Positions 1 through 6,285 of a stretch of 6,285 nucleotides of DNA are shown piece by piece. A model generated the notes under the pieces. The model had not been told where the DNA came from. It ran no database searches and saw only the letters and a list, made by a program, of their open reading frames with translations. This stretch comes from Deltaproteobacteria bacterium (GTDB lineage: Bacteria > Desulfobacterota > Desulfuromonadia > Desulfuromonadales > Geothermobacteraceae): contig RFIO01000431.1 in assembly GCA_003695205.1 (NCBI GenBank), positions 1 to 6,285 of the forward strand. Direction: 5' to 3'. Each line of letters begins with the position of its first letter. Position 1 is the first letter of the stretch. A program made the position numbers and the translations under genes.

Positions 1-884
1 TAATCCGGCTCGATGTCGACCTGAACCCGGGCCCGCACCGGCTCGTTGTCAATGAGTTTTTCGGAACTGGCCGCCGCCTGCTCCAGGGCGGCGACCATGG
101 CCGCGGTCTGGCGTTCGAGCTTGTCGCCATCGTGGCTGCGCGCCTCGCCCACCAGGCGTACCTGCCGCGGCACGATATTGCAGGCCACGCCCCCCTCGAT
201 GGTACCGATATTGGCGGTGGTCTCGACGTCGATACGACCCAGCGGCATGGCGGCGATCGCCCGGGCGGCCACCTCGATGGCGGAAAGTCCCTTCTCCGGC
301 GCGATGCCGGCATGGGCCTCCCGCCCCTCGATGACCGCCTCGAACCTGTTGGCACCGGGCGCCCGGTGAATCAGTCGGTCGATGCCGTTGGTGTCGAGGG
401 CGTAACCGCGTCTGGCCTTGAGCTGCGAGCAATCGAAATGCTTGGCACCGACCAGGCCGATCTCCTCGCAGATGGTGATGACGATCTCCAGGGGCGGATG
501 ACCAATACCGAGCCTTCGCGCCGTCTCAAGCGCCTCGATCAGCTCGACGATGCCGGCCTTGTCGTCGGCGCCCAGCACCGTCTGCCCGGCGCTGCGAAAG
601 ATATCGCCGTCGAGTACTGGCTCCACCCCGTCGCAGGGGCCGACGGTATCCATGTGAACACTGAACATCAGCGGCTCTCCGGCCCGGGTACCGGGCAGGC
701 GTACCAGCAGGTTGCCGACCTCGCCGCCGACCTGCCGGCCGGCATCATCCTCGGTCACCTCGCCGCCGAGCGCCACGAAACGCTGGCGCAGATAGCGGGC
801 CATGGCACCTTCCTGTTTCGAAGGGCTGGAAATGCCCGCCTGGCGCTTGAATTCTTCGATAATATTCTGTCTGTCAACCCGCAT
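1..884 (-). CDS. M20-family metallopeptidase, peptidase T-like (C-terminus cut by window edge)
   Basis: This gene reads leftward from an ATG at 884 and is open to the window edge, giving 294 residues. The M20 dizinc site is visible in order: SVHMDTVGP with His77 and Asp79, GADDKAG with the bridging Asp107, ICEEIG with Glu140 (general base) and Glu141 (metal ligand), and ALDTNG with Asp164. The lid/dimerisation domain follows, with REAHAGIAPEKG (His191) and a NIGTIEGG strand. In this family such enzymes are cytosolic di- or tripeptide aminopeptidases; the spacing resembles the PepT-like (YqjE-type) subgroup more than PepD or ArgE. Relatives are about 360-370 residues long, so roughly 70 residues, including the last metal-binding His, lie outside the window. 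The start is supported by AAGGAG six bases upstream. It is transcribed divergently from the M23 gene. The substrate cannot be told from sequence. Confidence 0.9.
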   Translation of the reverse strand, partial: MRVDRQNIIEEFKRQAGISSPSKQEGAMARYLRQRFVALGGEVTEDDAGRQVGGEVGNLLVRLPGTRAGEPLMFSVHMDTVGPCDGVEPVLDGDIFRSAGQTVLGADDKAGIVELIEALETARRLGIGHPPLEIVITICEEIGLVGAKHFDCSQLKARRGYALDTNGIDRLIHRAPGANRFEAVIEGREAHAGIAPEKGLSAIEVAARAIAAMPLGRIDVETTANIGTIEGGVACNIVPRQVRLVGEARSHDGDKLERQTAAMVAALEQAAASSEKLIDNEPVRARVQVDIEPD

Positions 885-890
885 ATACGG

Positions 891-896
891 CTCCTT
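891..896 (-). promoter_or_regulatory. Ribosome binding site of the M20 peptidase gene
   Basis: Read on the minus strand, AAGGAG lies six bases before the ATG at 884-882. It is a strong Shine-Dalgarno match at near-ideal spacing and fixes the start of the M20 gene. Confidence 0.75.
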
Positions 897-958
897 GCCT
901 TGAGGTACCGGCAACCTACCGCAACTGCCCTCCTCGTGCAACCGCCTGGTCCTCTGAC

Positions 959-988
959 TGGACAGCCAAACGACCTTCCTGTTACCAT
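959..988 (+). promoter_or_regulatory. Candidate sigma-70 promoter for the plus-strand gene cluster
   Basis: A TGGACA hexamer at 959-964 (five of six to the -35 consensus) is followed after 18 bases by TACCAT at 983-988 (four of six to the -10 consensus). Transcription would start near 995, giving a 5' leader of about 33 bases before the M23 gene. It lies in the only divergent gap in the window, where a promoter is expected. The match is modest and GC-rich sequence gives such hits by chance. I saw no convincing minus-strand promoter in the same gap, although one must exist there or overlap the M23 gene. Confidence 0.3.
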
Positions 989-1027
989 CAGCTGATTTGG
1001 CAATTTCTACGGCAGGACAGCAATTCC

Positions 1028-2359
1028 ATGAACATCGATTTCCAGCCCCCCAGACAGAGTACGACCCGCCGCCGGCGCCGCTGGCCCGTGCCTCTGTTTG
1101 GCGTGCTTCTGGCCCTGCTGGTCCTCGCCGGGCTGCTGCTGACGCGCGAGCCGGTGGTCAATCCGACCGAGGCCCGCACCGCCCCGGAAACCGAGCTCAA
1201 GGCTCCGGCACCGCCCCCGCCGCCGGAACCGACCGTGATCGAGGACAGGGTCGAACCTGGCGCCACCCTCACCTCGCTGCTGGGCGACTACCTGAGTCCG
1301 GCCGAAATCCTTGAATTGAGCAGCAAAAGCAGGAAGATATTTCCCCTGTCTCGCATCTGCGCCGGGCAGCCCTACCGTCTTTGCGTGCTGGAAGGGGACG
1401 TTCGCCGCTTCGAGTACGACATCGACAGCGAGGAACAACTGATCATCGAGCGACAGGGGGATGATTTCGCCATCGAGCGGGCCGCCATCGACTACGACAT
1501 CCAGGTCGACCATGTGCGCGGCACCATCGAATCGAGCCTGTTTGAGGCAGTCGCCGCCATCGGCGAACAGCCGGAACTGGCCCTGGCGCTGGCAGACATC
1601 TTCGCCTGGGACATCGATTTCATCCTCGATATCCGCACCGGCGACAGCTTTCAGGCCCTGGTGGAAAAGCGCTTCCGCGACGGCAAACCGGCCGGTTACG
1701 GACGCGTTCTGGCGGCCGAATTCCGCAACCGGGGTGAGACGTTCCGGGCCTTCTGGTTCCAGGATGGTGACAACCCGCCCTCCTACTACGACGAATCAGG
1801 CAAAAGCGTACGCAAGGCCTTTCTCAAGGCGCCGCTCAAATTCAGCCGCATCTCCAGCGGCTTTACCTGGAAGCGCTATCACCCGATCCGCAAAACCTGG
1901 CGCGCCCACCCGGCCATCGACTACGCCGCTCCGATCGGCACCCCGATAAAGGCGGTTGGCGACGGCACCATCAGTCGCAAGGGCTACACCAGGGGAAACG
2001 GCAATTTCGTCGAAATCCGCCACAACAGCAGTTACAAGACCCTCTACCTGCACATGAGCCGGTTCGGCAAGGGCATTCGCAAGGGCGGTCGGGTGCGTCA
2101 GGGCCAGATCATCGGCTACGTCGGCCAGACTGGCCTGGCCACGGGCCCGCACCTGTGCTTCCGCATGTACAAAAACGGCAAACCGGTCAATCCGACCCGC
2201 ATCAAGTCGCCGGCAATGGCTCCGGTGTCAAAAAAGAACCGTCAGGCCTTCTTCGACCTGATTCAGCCCCTGATCGCGCGACTGGAACAGCCCGAGGACA
2301 CGCCGGTCCTTCAGGCCCTGAACACCGTTCCCGGCGACCGTGCCAATCCGGGAGAATGA
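1028..2359 (+). CDS. Membrane-anchored M23-family peptidoglycan endopeptidase with OapA/LysM-like N-terminal region
   Basis: The protein has 443 residues. An Arg-rich N-terminus (about 13-18) precedes one hydrophobic segment (about 20-39), so it is probably a signal anchor holding the enzyme on the periplasmic side of the inner membrane. A Pro-rich linker (about 56-68) leads to an OapA/LysM-like region (about 70-160) with VEPGATLTSLL, then a second M23 N-domain (about 165-265). The M23 peptidase domain spans about 270-390: SRISSGF, HPAID (His294, Asp298), LYLHM (His342) and GPHLCF (His375, Cys377). This is the layout of MepM/ShyA-type DD-endopeptidases, which cut peptide cross-links to let the wall grow. 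The odd point is Cys377, where most relatives have the third zinc ligand His. All other core residues are present, so loss of activity is not implied. The ATG is preceded by a weak AGGA at 1014-1017. It is the first gene of the probable operon. Confidence 0.92.
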   Translation: MNIDFQPPRQSTTRRRRRWPVPLFGVLLALLVLAGLLLTREPVVNPTEARTAPETELKAPAPPPPPEPTVIEDRVEPGATLTSLLGDYLSPAEILELSSKSRKIFPLSRICAGQPYRLCVLEGDVRRFEYDIDSEEQLIIERQGDDFAIERAAIDYDIQVDHVRGTIESSLFEAVAAIGEQPELALALADIFAWDIDFILDIRTGDSFQALVEKRFRDGKPAGYGRVLAAEFRNRGETFRAFWFQDGDNPPSYYDESGKSVRKAFLKAPLKFSRISSGFTWKRYHPIRKTWRAHPAIDYAAPIGTPIKAVGDGTISRKGYTRGNGNFVEIRHNSSYKTLYLHMSRFGKGIRKGGRVRQGQIIGYVGQTGLATGPHLCFRMYKNGKPVNPTRIKSPAMAPVSKKNRQAFFDLIQPLIARLEQPEDTPVLQALNTVPGDRANPGE

Positions 2360-2362
2360 TCC

Positions 2363-2677
2363 GTGCGGGCCGTCTGCGCTTTCATGTCTGTCGCCGCGCT
2401 GCTGGTCGTACTGCCGGTAGCCTGCCATCCGACCGGCGCCGAAAAGGGAACAGACACCTCATTCTCCTTTGACGGCCGGGTCGTGCGTGTCAGCATCGAG
2501 GGCGGCTTCTTCGGCCTGGTCGATCGTCAGGGCAACCGCTATCTTCCTGATCGTCTGCCCGCCGCAATGAGACGACACAACCTGCCGGTGCGGGTCAGGG
2601 CAAGACTTCTCCCGCCGGCTCCAAGCTACCGGATGTGGGGGCGGCGCATTCAGCTCGAGGAGATCAGGCTCAGATGA
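2363..2677 (+). CDS. Small exported protein, possible lipoprotein, unknown function
   Basis: The protein has 104 residues with a GTG start placed by GGGAGA at 2350-2355. It starts three bases after the M23 stop codon. Residues 1-20 form a short charged tip and a hydrophobic stretch ending LPVAC, with Cys21 as a possible lipid-attachment site; the Pro at -3 makes the lipobox imperfect, so ordinary Sec cleavage after about residue 26 is the alternative. The mature part (about 33-104) has the beta-rich pattern FDGRVVRVSIEGGFFGLVDRQG, then YLPDRLP, VRVRARLLP, and a final MWGRRIQLEEIRL strand. This looks like a compact OB-fold-like barrel. I recall similar small conserved hypothetical proteins in Desulfuromonadales, but know no function. 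The last bases overlap the next start codon (ATGA), which suggests translational coupling. The function is unassigned. Confidence 0.8.
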   Translation: MRAVCAFMSVAALLVVLPVACHPTGAEKGTDTSFSFDGRVVRVSIEGGFFGLVDRQGNRYLPDRLPAAMRRHNLPVRVRARLLPPAPSYRMWGRRIQLEEIRLR

Positions 2678-3513
2678 CATCCTGCCACATCCAGACCTTT
2701 GAGAGCTTCAGTGAGTCACTACCGCCCGCCCTGGAAGCCATCGGTGCCGCGGAGAGGCTGGCCGGCCAGAAGACCATCATCATCAAGCCGAACCTGGTCA
2801 CCGACGACCCTCCGCCGGTCACCCTGCCCGTCGAGGCGGCCCTGGTCCTTGTTCGCTGGCTGCGCAACCACACCGACGCCCGCATTATCATCGCCGAGGG
2901 ATCGGGAGATCGCCTCAATTCGACCATCAAGGTCTTCGATCATCTCGGCTACATGGATCTTGCCGATCGCTACGACCTGAAACTGATCGACCTGAACGAG
3001 GCACCCACCGTTGAGTTGAGCCGGGACGACTGCCCTGTCTTCCCCGTTTTCCACCTGCCGGCCATCCTGCAGGACGCCTTCGTCATCTCCTTTGCCGTCC
3101 TCAAGGCGCACAGTCTGGCTGATGTCACCCTGAGCTTGAAGAACATGATCGGCTGCGCCCCGCCGCGCTTCTACCAGCAGGGCGGCCACTGGAAAAAATC
3201 GGCTTTCCATCGCAGGGTGCACCAGGCCATCGTCGATCTGAACCGATACTGCAGGCCCGATCTGGCCCTGATCGATGCCAGCGTCGGCCTGGCGGAACAT
3301 CATCTCGGCGGACCGCCATGCAATCCGCCGGTCGAACGCCTTGTGGCCGGTTTCGACCCGGTGGCAGTCGATGCCGCCGGCGCCCTGTTGCTCGGACGCG
3401 ACTGGCGTGATATAGAACACATTCGGCTGGCCGACGGTTGTCTCGGCCGGGCCGGAGAGGGGGAAGCAGCCTGGCGGCTGGCGCAGGAGCCGTCGACGTC
3501 TGCAAGGCATTGA
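2674..3513 (+). CDS. DUF362 domain-containing protein
   Basis: The protein has 279 residues. I chose the ATG at 2674, which overlaps the upstream stop as ATGA and has GAGGAG at 2657-2662. An upstream in-frame ATG at 2635 would add 13 residues (MGAAHSARGDQAQ) that run inside the previous gene and look like its shadow. DUF362 hallmarks are seen in order: TIIIKPNLV (34-42), a strand and EGSG (72-78), DAFVISFAVLKAHSLADVTLSLKNMIG (134-160), PDLALIDASVGL (195-206) and VAGFDPVAVDAAG (224-236). Many DUF362 proteins carry a C-terminal 4Fe-4S ferredoxin domain; this one does not. Its six cysteines (4, 120, 161, 193, 216, 256) are scattered and form no CxxCxxC cluster. There is no signal peptide, so it is probably cytosolic. 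The biochemical role of the family is not established and the neighbours do not settle it. Confidence 0.9.
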   Translation: MTSCHIQTFESFSESLPPALEAIGAAERLAGQKTIIIKPNLVTDDPPPVTLPVEAALVLVRWLRNHTDARIIIAEGSGDRLNSTIKVFDHLGYMDLADRYDLKLIDLNEAPTVELSRDDCPVFPVFHLPAILQDAFVISFAVLKAHSLADVTLSLKNMIGCAPPRFYQQGGHWKKSAFHRRVHQAIVDLNRYCRPDLALIDASVGLAEHHLGGPPCNPPVERLVAGFDPVAVDAAGALLLGRDWRDIEHIRLADGCLGRAGEGEAAWRLAQEPSTSARH

Positions 3514-3532
3514 TGCCGCTCTGAAACCATCC

Positions 3533-3538
3533 GGAGGG
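3533..3538 (+). promoter_or_regulatory. Ribosome binding site deciding the kinase start
   Basis: GGAGGG lies four bases before the GTG at 3543 but 25 bases before the in-frame ATG at 3564, so it favours the GTG start. The spacing is slightly short but workable. Confidence 0.6.
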
Positions 3539-3542
3539 AACC

Positions 3543-6242
3543 GTGTCCCCATCCGCCCCATTGATGAAACGGCTTGCGCTGCTGCTGTTTCTGGCGCTGC
3601 TGATGCCTGTTTCCGGGCAGGCGGCGGACCGTTCCGTCCTGCTGCTGCACTCCTACCATCCCGATTTTCCCTGGACCCGGGCCGTCGACCACGGCATCCG
3701 CAAGGTAATGAGCCAGCTGCCGGATCCGCCCGTCATCTACACCGAGTACCTCGACAGCAAAAGGTTTCCGCCACGCCAGCAATTTCCGCGCATGGCCACT
3801 TTGCTCAAGGGGAAATACACTGGCATAACCCCGGGCATCATTCTCACCAGCGACGACAATGCCCTCGCCTTCGCCCTTGAGTATCGCAGGGAGCTCTTTC
3901 CGGGCGTTCCCATCGTCTTCTGCGGCGTCAACAACCTGGAACGACATCGCCTGAACAGACATGACAAGGTCACCGGGGTACCGGAGCGCTTCGACATCCT
4001 GGGGACCCTGCGCCTGGCCAGGCGACTCTTCCCGAACTACAGCACCATCGCCTTCGTCAGCGATTCGACCACAACCGGCCGACTCAACCTGCGCGAGGCG
4101 ATGAAACTGCGGGATGCCCTTGGCCGGGACATCAACTATCGCTTTCTGATCGAACTGACACAGAGCGAGTTGGCCGAGGCACTGAGGGAACTGCCCGATT
4201 CCAGCCTTGTGGTCAACCTCGGATTCTGGCGTGACCGACATGGCAACCTGCTCAGCAACCAGGAGAGCATGCGTTTTCTGGCCTCCAACAGTCCAGGACC
4301 GGTACTGACCCTTTGGGATTTTCTGATCGGCGAAGGAACCCTTGGCGGCCTCGTCGTCAACGGCGAACGCCAGGGAGAGACGGCTGCTCTGCTGGCCGCC
4401 GAAATCCTGCGGGGAGCGGACCCCGGGCATCTGCCGGTCCTGAGCCAGAGCCCGAACACCCCCATGTTCGACTGGCAGGTCATGCGACGCTTCGGCCTGA
4501 AGGCCGATCAACTGCCGCAGGAAACGGTGCTGCTCAACCAGCCCGATGACTGGATGGCCCGGAACCGCGGCAAGGTGTGGGCCGTGGTCCTGCTGATTCT
4601 CGCCGAAACCGGCCTGCTGGGTCTGCTGCTGTTCAATATCGTCCGGCGTCGACACTCAGAGGCGAGGCTGCAGCAGCGTGACGCCGATTTCCGCAAGCTC
4701 ATCGAGGCATCCCCCATCCCCATGCGAGTGACCCGGCTGGGAGGGGAAGTCATTTACGTCAACCGCCAGTTTACCGAACTGCTCGGCTACCGGCGTGAGG
4801 ATATTCCCACCATGGAGGACTGGTTCGAAGCCGCCTACCCCGATCCGAACTACCGTGCCCAGGTTGCACGCTTCTGGCACGACCAGGTCGAAAAGAACAC
4901 TCGCTTCGGCCAGCCGATCGAACTGCGCGAATGGAAGGTCCGGTGCAAAAACGGCCGCGAGCGGGAGATCGTCTTCGGGCACACCCAGCTCACGGAACTC
5001 GGGGTCACCACCCTGTTTGATGTCACAAGCCGCAACCGTGCGGTGCGGGAACGCCAGGCATTCGAACAAAAGGTGCAACAGGCACAGAAGCTGGAAAGTC
5101 TCGGCCTTTTGGCCGGCGGTATCGCTCACGACTTCAACAACCTGCTCATGGGCGTGCTCGGCTGCGCTGACGTGGTGAAAAACCGCCTGCCCGGAGACAG
5201 TCCGCTGGCCCAACCTGTCGAGCTGATTATCAGCTCGGCCGAACGGGCCGCCGACCTCACCGCCCAGATGCTCGCCTATTCGGGCCGGGGCAAATTCGTC
5301 ATCGAGCCGGTTGACCTGAACCAGATTGTCAGCGAGATGGGTCAACTGCTGCGTACCGTCATCAGCAAGGACGCCGAACTTGCGGTCGAACTTTCGGAAG
5401 CGCCGGTGTCGGTCAAGGCGGACACGACCCAGCTGAGACAGGTGATCATGAATCTGATCACCAACGCCTCGGACGCCCTGGAAGGGCAGTCGGGACATAT
5501 CCGGGTCCGAACCGAAAGAATCGAGGCGGATCCGGCTCTTCTGGCCATGGGAGTCATTGAAGAGGATCTGGCACCCGGGCCCTATGCCCTGATCGAAGTC
5601 AGCGACACCGGGATCGGCATGGACGCCGAAACCCGAAGCCGCATCTTCGACCCGTTTTTCACCAGCAAGTTCGCCGGCCGCGGTCTGGGGCTGGCCGCCG
5701 TTCTTGGCATCATTCGGGGACACAGGGGCACCATACTGATCGACAGCGAGCCCGGCAAGGGCAGCCGCTTCCGAATTCTGCTGCCCCTGTGCGACGAAGA
5801 CCTGACAGTCGCGTCAGATTCAGCCAGCCGGACCGATACCGACCTGGCATCTCGGGCCGGCACGGTGCTGATCATCGATGATGATGCCACCGTCACCCGG
5901 ACCAGCCGCATGCTGCTCGAAGCCCACGGCTTCGACGTTCTCACCGCATCTGACGGCAAGGCCGGGCTGGAGCTGGCACGCGGCAACCTCGACCGCATCG
6001 GCCTGGTGCTGCTCGACCTGACCATGCCCGGTATGAAGGGGGAGGAGGTCTTTACCCGGTTGCGGCAGATGGCTCCCCGGCTGAAGGTTGTTCTTTCCAG
6101 CGGCTACACCGAGCAGGAGGCCATCGACCATATGGGCGCGCAAGCTCCGGACGCCTTCCTGCACAAGCCCTACGACGGCGAGCGTCTGCTCCAGGCCATC
6201 ACCAGGGCTGTCGGCGCGGAGAGGGATGTCCTGCCCGCCTGA
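3543..6242 (+). CDS. Hybrid sensor histidine kinase with periplasmic ABC-type substrate-binding sensor domain
   Basis: The protein has 899 residues. A signal sequence (about 8-28, MKRLALLLFLALLM...SGQA) is followed by a periplasmic solute-binding-like domain of the ABC_sub_bind type (about 29-330; LLLHSYHPDFPW at 33-44, IILTSDDNA at 99-107, VPIVFCGVNN at 122-131). One membrane helix follows (about 344-366), then a PAS domain (about 380-495), a short coiled linker and HisKA with GGIAHDFNN (phospho-acceptor His529, the HDFNN type). The HATPase has an N-box (Asn637, Asn641), DTGIGM (688-693), FDPFFTSK (702-709) and GRGLGLA (712-718). A Ser/Asp-rich linker leads to a receiver (about 773-890) with acidic Asp779-781, phospho-Asp825, Ser853 and Lys875. 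All catalytic residues are present, so it should be active. A small periplasmic ligand is the likely signal, but its identity is unknown. There is no output domain. The GTG start has the better ribosome site; ATG at 3564 (Met8) gives a more typical signal peptide and remains possible. Confidence 0.93.
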   Translation: MSPSAPLMKRLALLLFLALLMPVSGQAADRSVLLLHSYHPDFPWTRAVDHGIRKVMSQLPDPPVIYTEYLDSKRFPPRQQFPRMATLLKGKYTGITPGIILTSDDNALAFALEYRRELFPGVPIVFCGVNNLERHRLNRHDKVTGVPERFDILGTLRLARRLFPNYSTIAFVSDSTTTGRLNLREAMKLRDALGRDINYRFLIELTQSELAEALRELPDSSLVVNLGFWRDRHGNLLSNQESMRFLASNSPGPVLTLWDFLIGEGTLGGLVVNGERQGETAALLAAEILRGADPGHLPVLSQSPNTPMFDWQVMRRFGLKADQLPQETVLLNQPDDWMARNRGKVWAVVLLILAETGLLGLLLFNIVRRRHSEARLQQRDADFRKLIEASPIPMRVTRLGGEVIYVNRQFTELLGYRREDIPTMEDWFEAAYPDPNYRAQVARFWHDQVEKNTRFGQPIELREWKVRCKNGREREIVFGHTQLTELGVTTLFDVTSRNRAVRERQAFEQKVQQAQKLESLGLLAGGIAHDFNNLLMGVLGCADVVKNRLPGDSPLAQPVELIISSAERAADLTAQMLAYSGRGKFVIEPVDLNQIVSEMGQLLRTVISKDAELAVELSEAPVSVKADTTQLRQVIMNLITNASDALEGQSGHIRVRTERIEADPALLAMGVIEEDLAPGPYALIEVSDTGIGMDAETRSRIFDPFFTSKFAGRGLGLAAVLGIIRGHRGTILIDSEPGKGSRFRILLPLCDEDLTVASDSASRTDTDLASRAGTVLIIDDDATVTRTSRMLLEAHGFDVLTASDGKAGLELARGNLDRIGLVLLDLTMPGMKGEEVFTRLRQMAPRLKVVLSSGYTEQEAIDHMGAQAPDAFLHKPYDGERLLQAITRAVGAERDVLPA

Positions 6243-6285
6243 TGAATTACCTGGTCCATCTCTACCTGTCCGATCCGGAACCGGA
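6242..6285 (+). CDS. Start of an AcpH/DUF479-like ACP phosphodiesterase gene (cut by window edge)
   Basis: The ATG overlaps the kinase stop codon by one base (TGATG), and only 14 codons are in the window: MNYLVHLYLSDPEP. This matches the characteristic N-terminus of the AcpH family (MN-[YF]-L-x-H-L-x-L), which in E. coli removes the 4'-phosphopantetheine group from acyl carrier protein; the early His is part of its HD-like metal site. A purine-rich stretch GGAGAGGGA at 6218-6226 sits about 15 bases upstream, rather far for a ribosome site, so translation may depend on coupling to the kinase. With so few residues the family call is a recognition of the opening motif only. Confidence 0.6.
   Translation, partial: MNYLVHLYLSDPEP

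Noticed and set aside
132..995. An 864-base plus-strand open frame opposite the M20 peptidase
   Set aside because: The minus strand encodes an M20 protein with all visible metal ligands in order; the plus-strand frame is its shadow and has no recognisable motif.
997..1016. Possible sigma-54 promoter (TTGG at 997-1000 followed by GGCA)
   Set aside because: After the GG the -12 element should give GC exactly ten bases later; here that position reads GG, and the GC is one base late. The -24 element also lacks the CAC extension.
2635..2673. Upstream ATG start for the DUF362 gene adding 13 residues
   Set aside because: The extension lies wholly inside the small upstream gene and does not look like DUF362 N-terminus, whereas ATG at 2674 has a purine-rich ribosome site and a typical ATGA overlap.
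3514..3542. Terminator or promoter between the DUF362 gene and the kinase
   Set aside because: The 29-base gap has no stem-loop with a T-tract and no hexamer pair; it holds mainly the kinase ribosome binding site.
3300..5723. Two long minus-strand open frames (3300-4655 and 4656-5723), in the same frame and separated by one stop, lying opposite the kinase and the end of the DUF362 gene
   Set aside because: The plus-strand proteins here have complete, recognisable domains with catalytic motifs. The antisense translations show no domain, are rich in Gln, Gly and Asp as expected from complementing GC-rich codons, and have no good ribosome site that I could see.

Overview
The window is GC-rich, gene-dense bacterial chromosome. 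Its gene content suggests a Gram-negative deltaproteobacterium of the Desulfuromonadales type (Geobacter/Desulfuromonas/Pelobacter relatives). The pointers are a PepT-like M20 peptidase, an OapA-type M23 endopeptidase, a DUF362 protein, and a hybrid kinase with an ABC-type solute-binding sensor. This assignment rests on family composition and remembered sequence style, not on a search. No rRNA, tRNA, CRISPR array, insertion sequence or phage gene was seen.

Layout: on the minus strand, from about 884 leftward past the window edge, lies the first 294 residues of an M20-family, peptidase T-like metallopeptidase. A 143-base divergent intergenic region (885-1027) separates it from five plus-strand genes in tight succession. 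These are a membrane-anchored M23 peptidoglycan endopeptidase (1028-2359), a small exported or lipoprotein-like protein of unknown function (2363-2677, GTG start), a DUF362 protein (2674-3513, ATGA overlap), a large hybrid sensor histidine kinase (3543-6242), and the first 14 codons of a gene that looks like an ACP phosphodiesterase of the AcpH/DUF479 family (from 6242, TGATG overlap). The plus-strand gaps are 3, -4, 29 and -1 bases and I saw no terminator hairpin between the genes, so one operon read from the divergent region is the simplest reading. The 29-base gap before the kinase could hold a separate start of transcription, but I saw no promoter there.

How the genes might work together: the M23 enzyme acts on the cell wall from the periplasmic side of the inner membrane, and the small protein encoded 3 bases after it is probably also exported. 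The kinase senses a periplasmic ligand through a type-I-like solute-binding fold and carries PAS, HisKA, HATPase and receiver modules, but no DNA-binding output. Its downstream partner is not in this window. The link between envelope, signalling and ACP genes is co-transcription only; a shared pathway is not shown.

Most of the window is ordinary housekeeping or accessory-type sequence. The best points for a second look are the M23 active site, where a Cys replaces the second His of the HxH motif, and the small uncharacterised exported protein. I did not find convincing evidence of a new multi-gene system.
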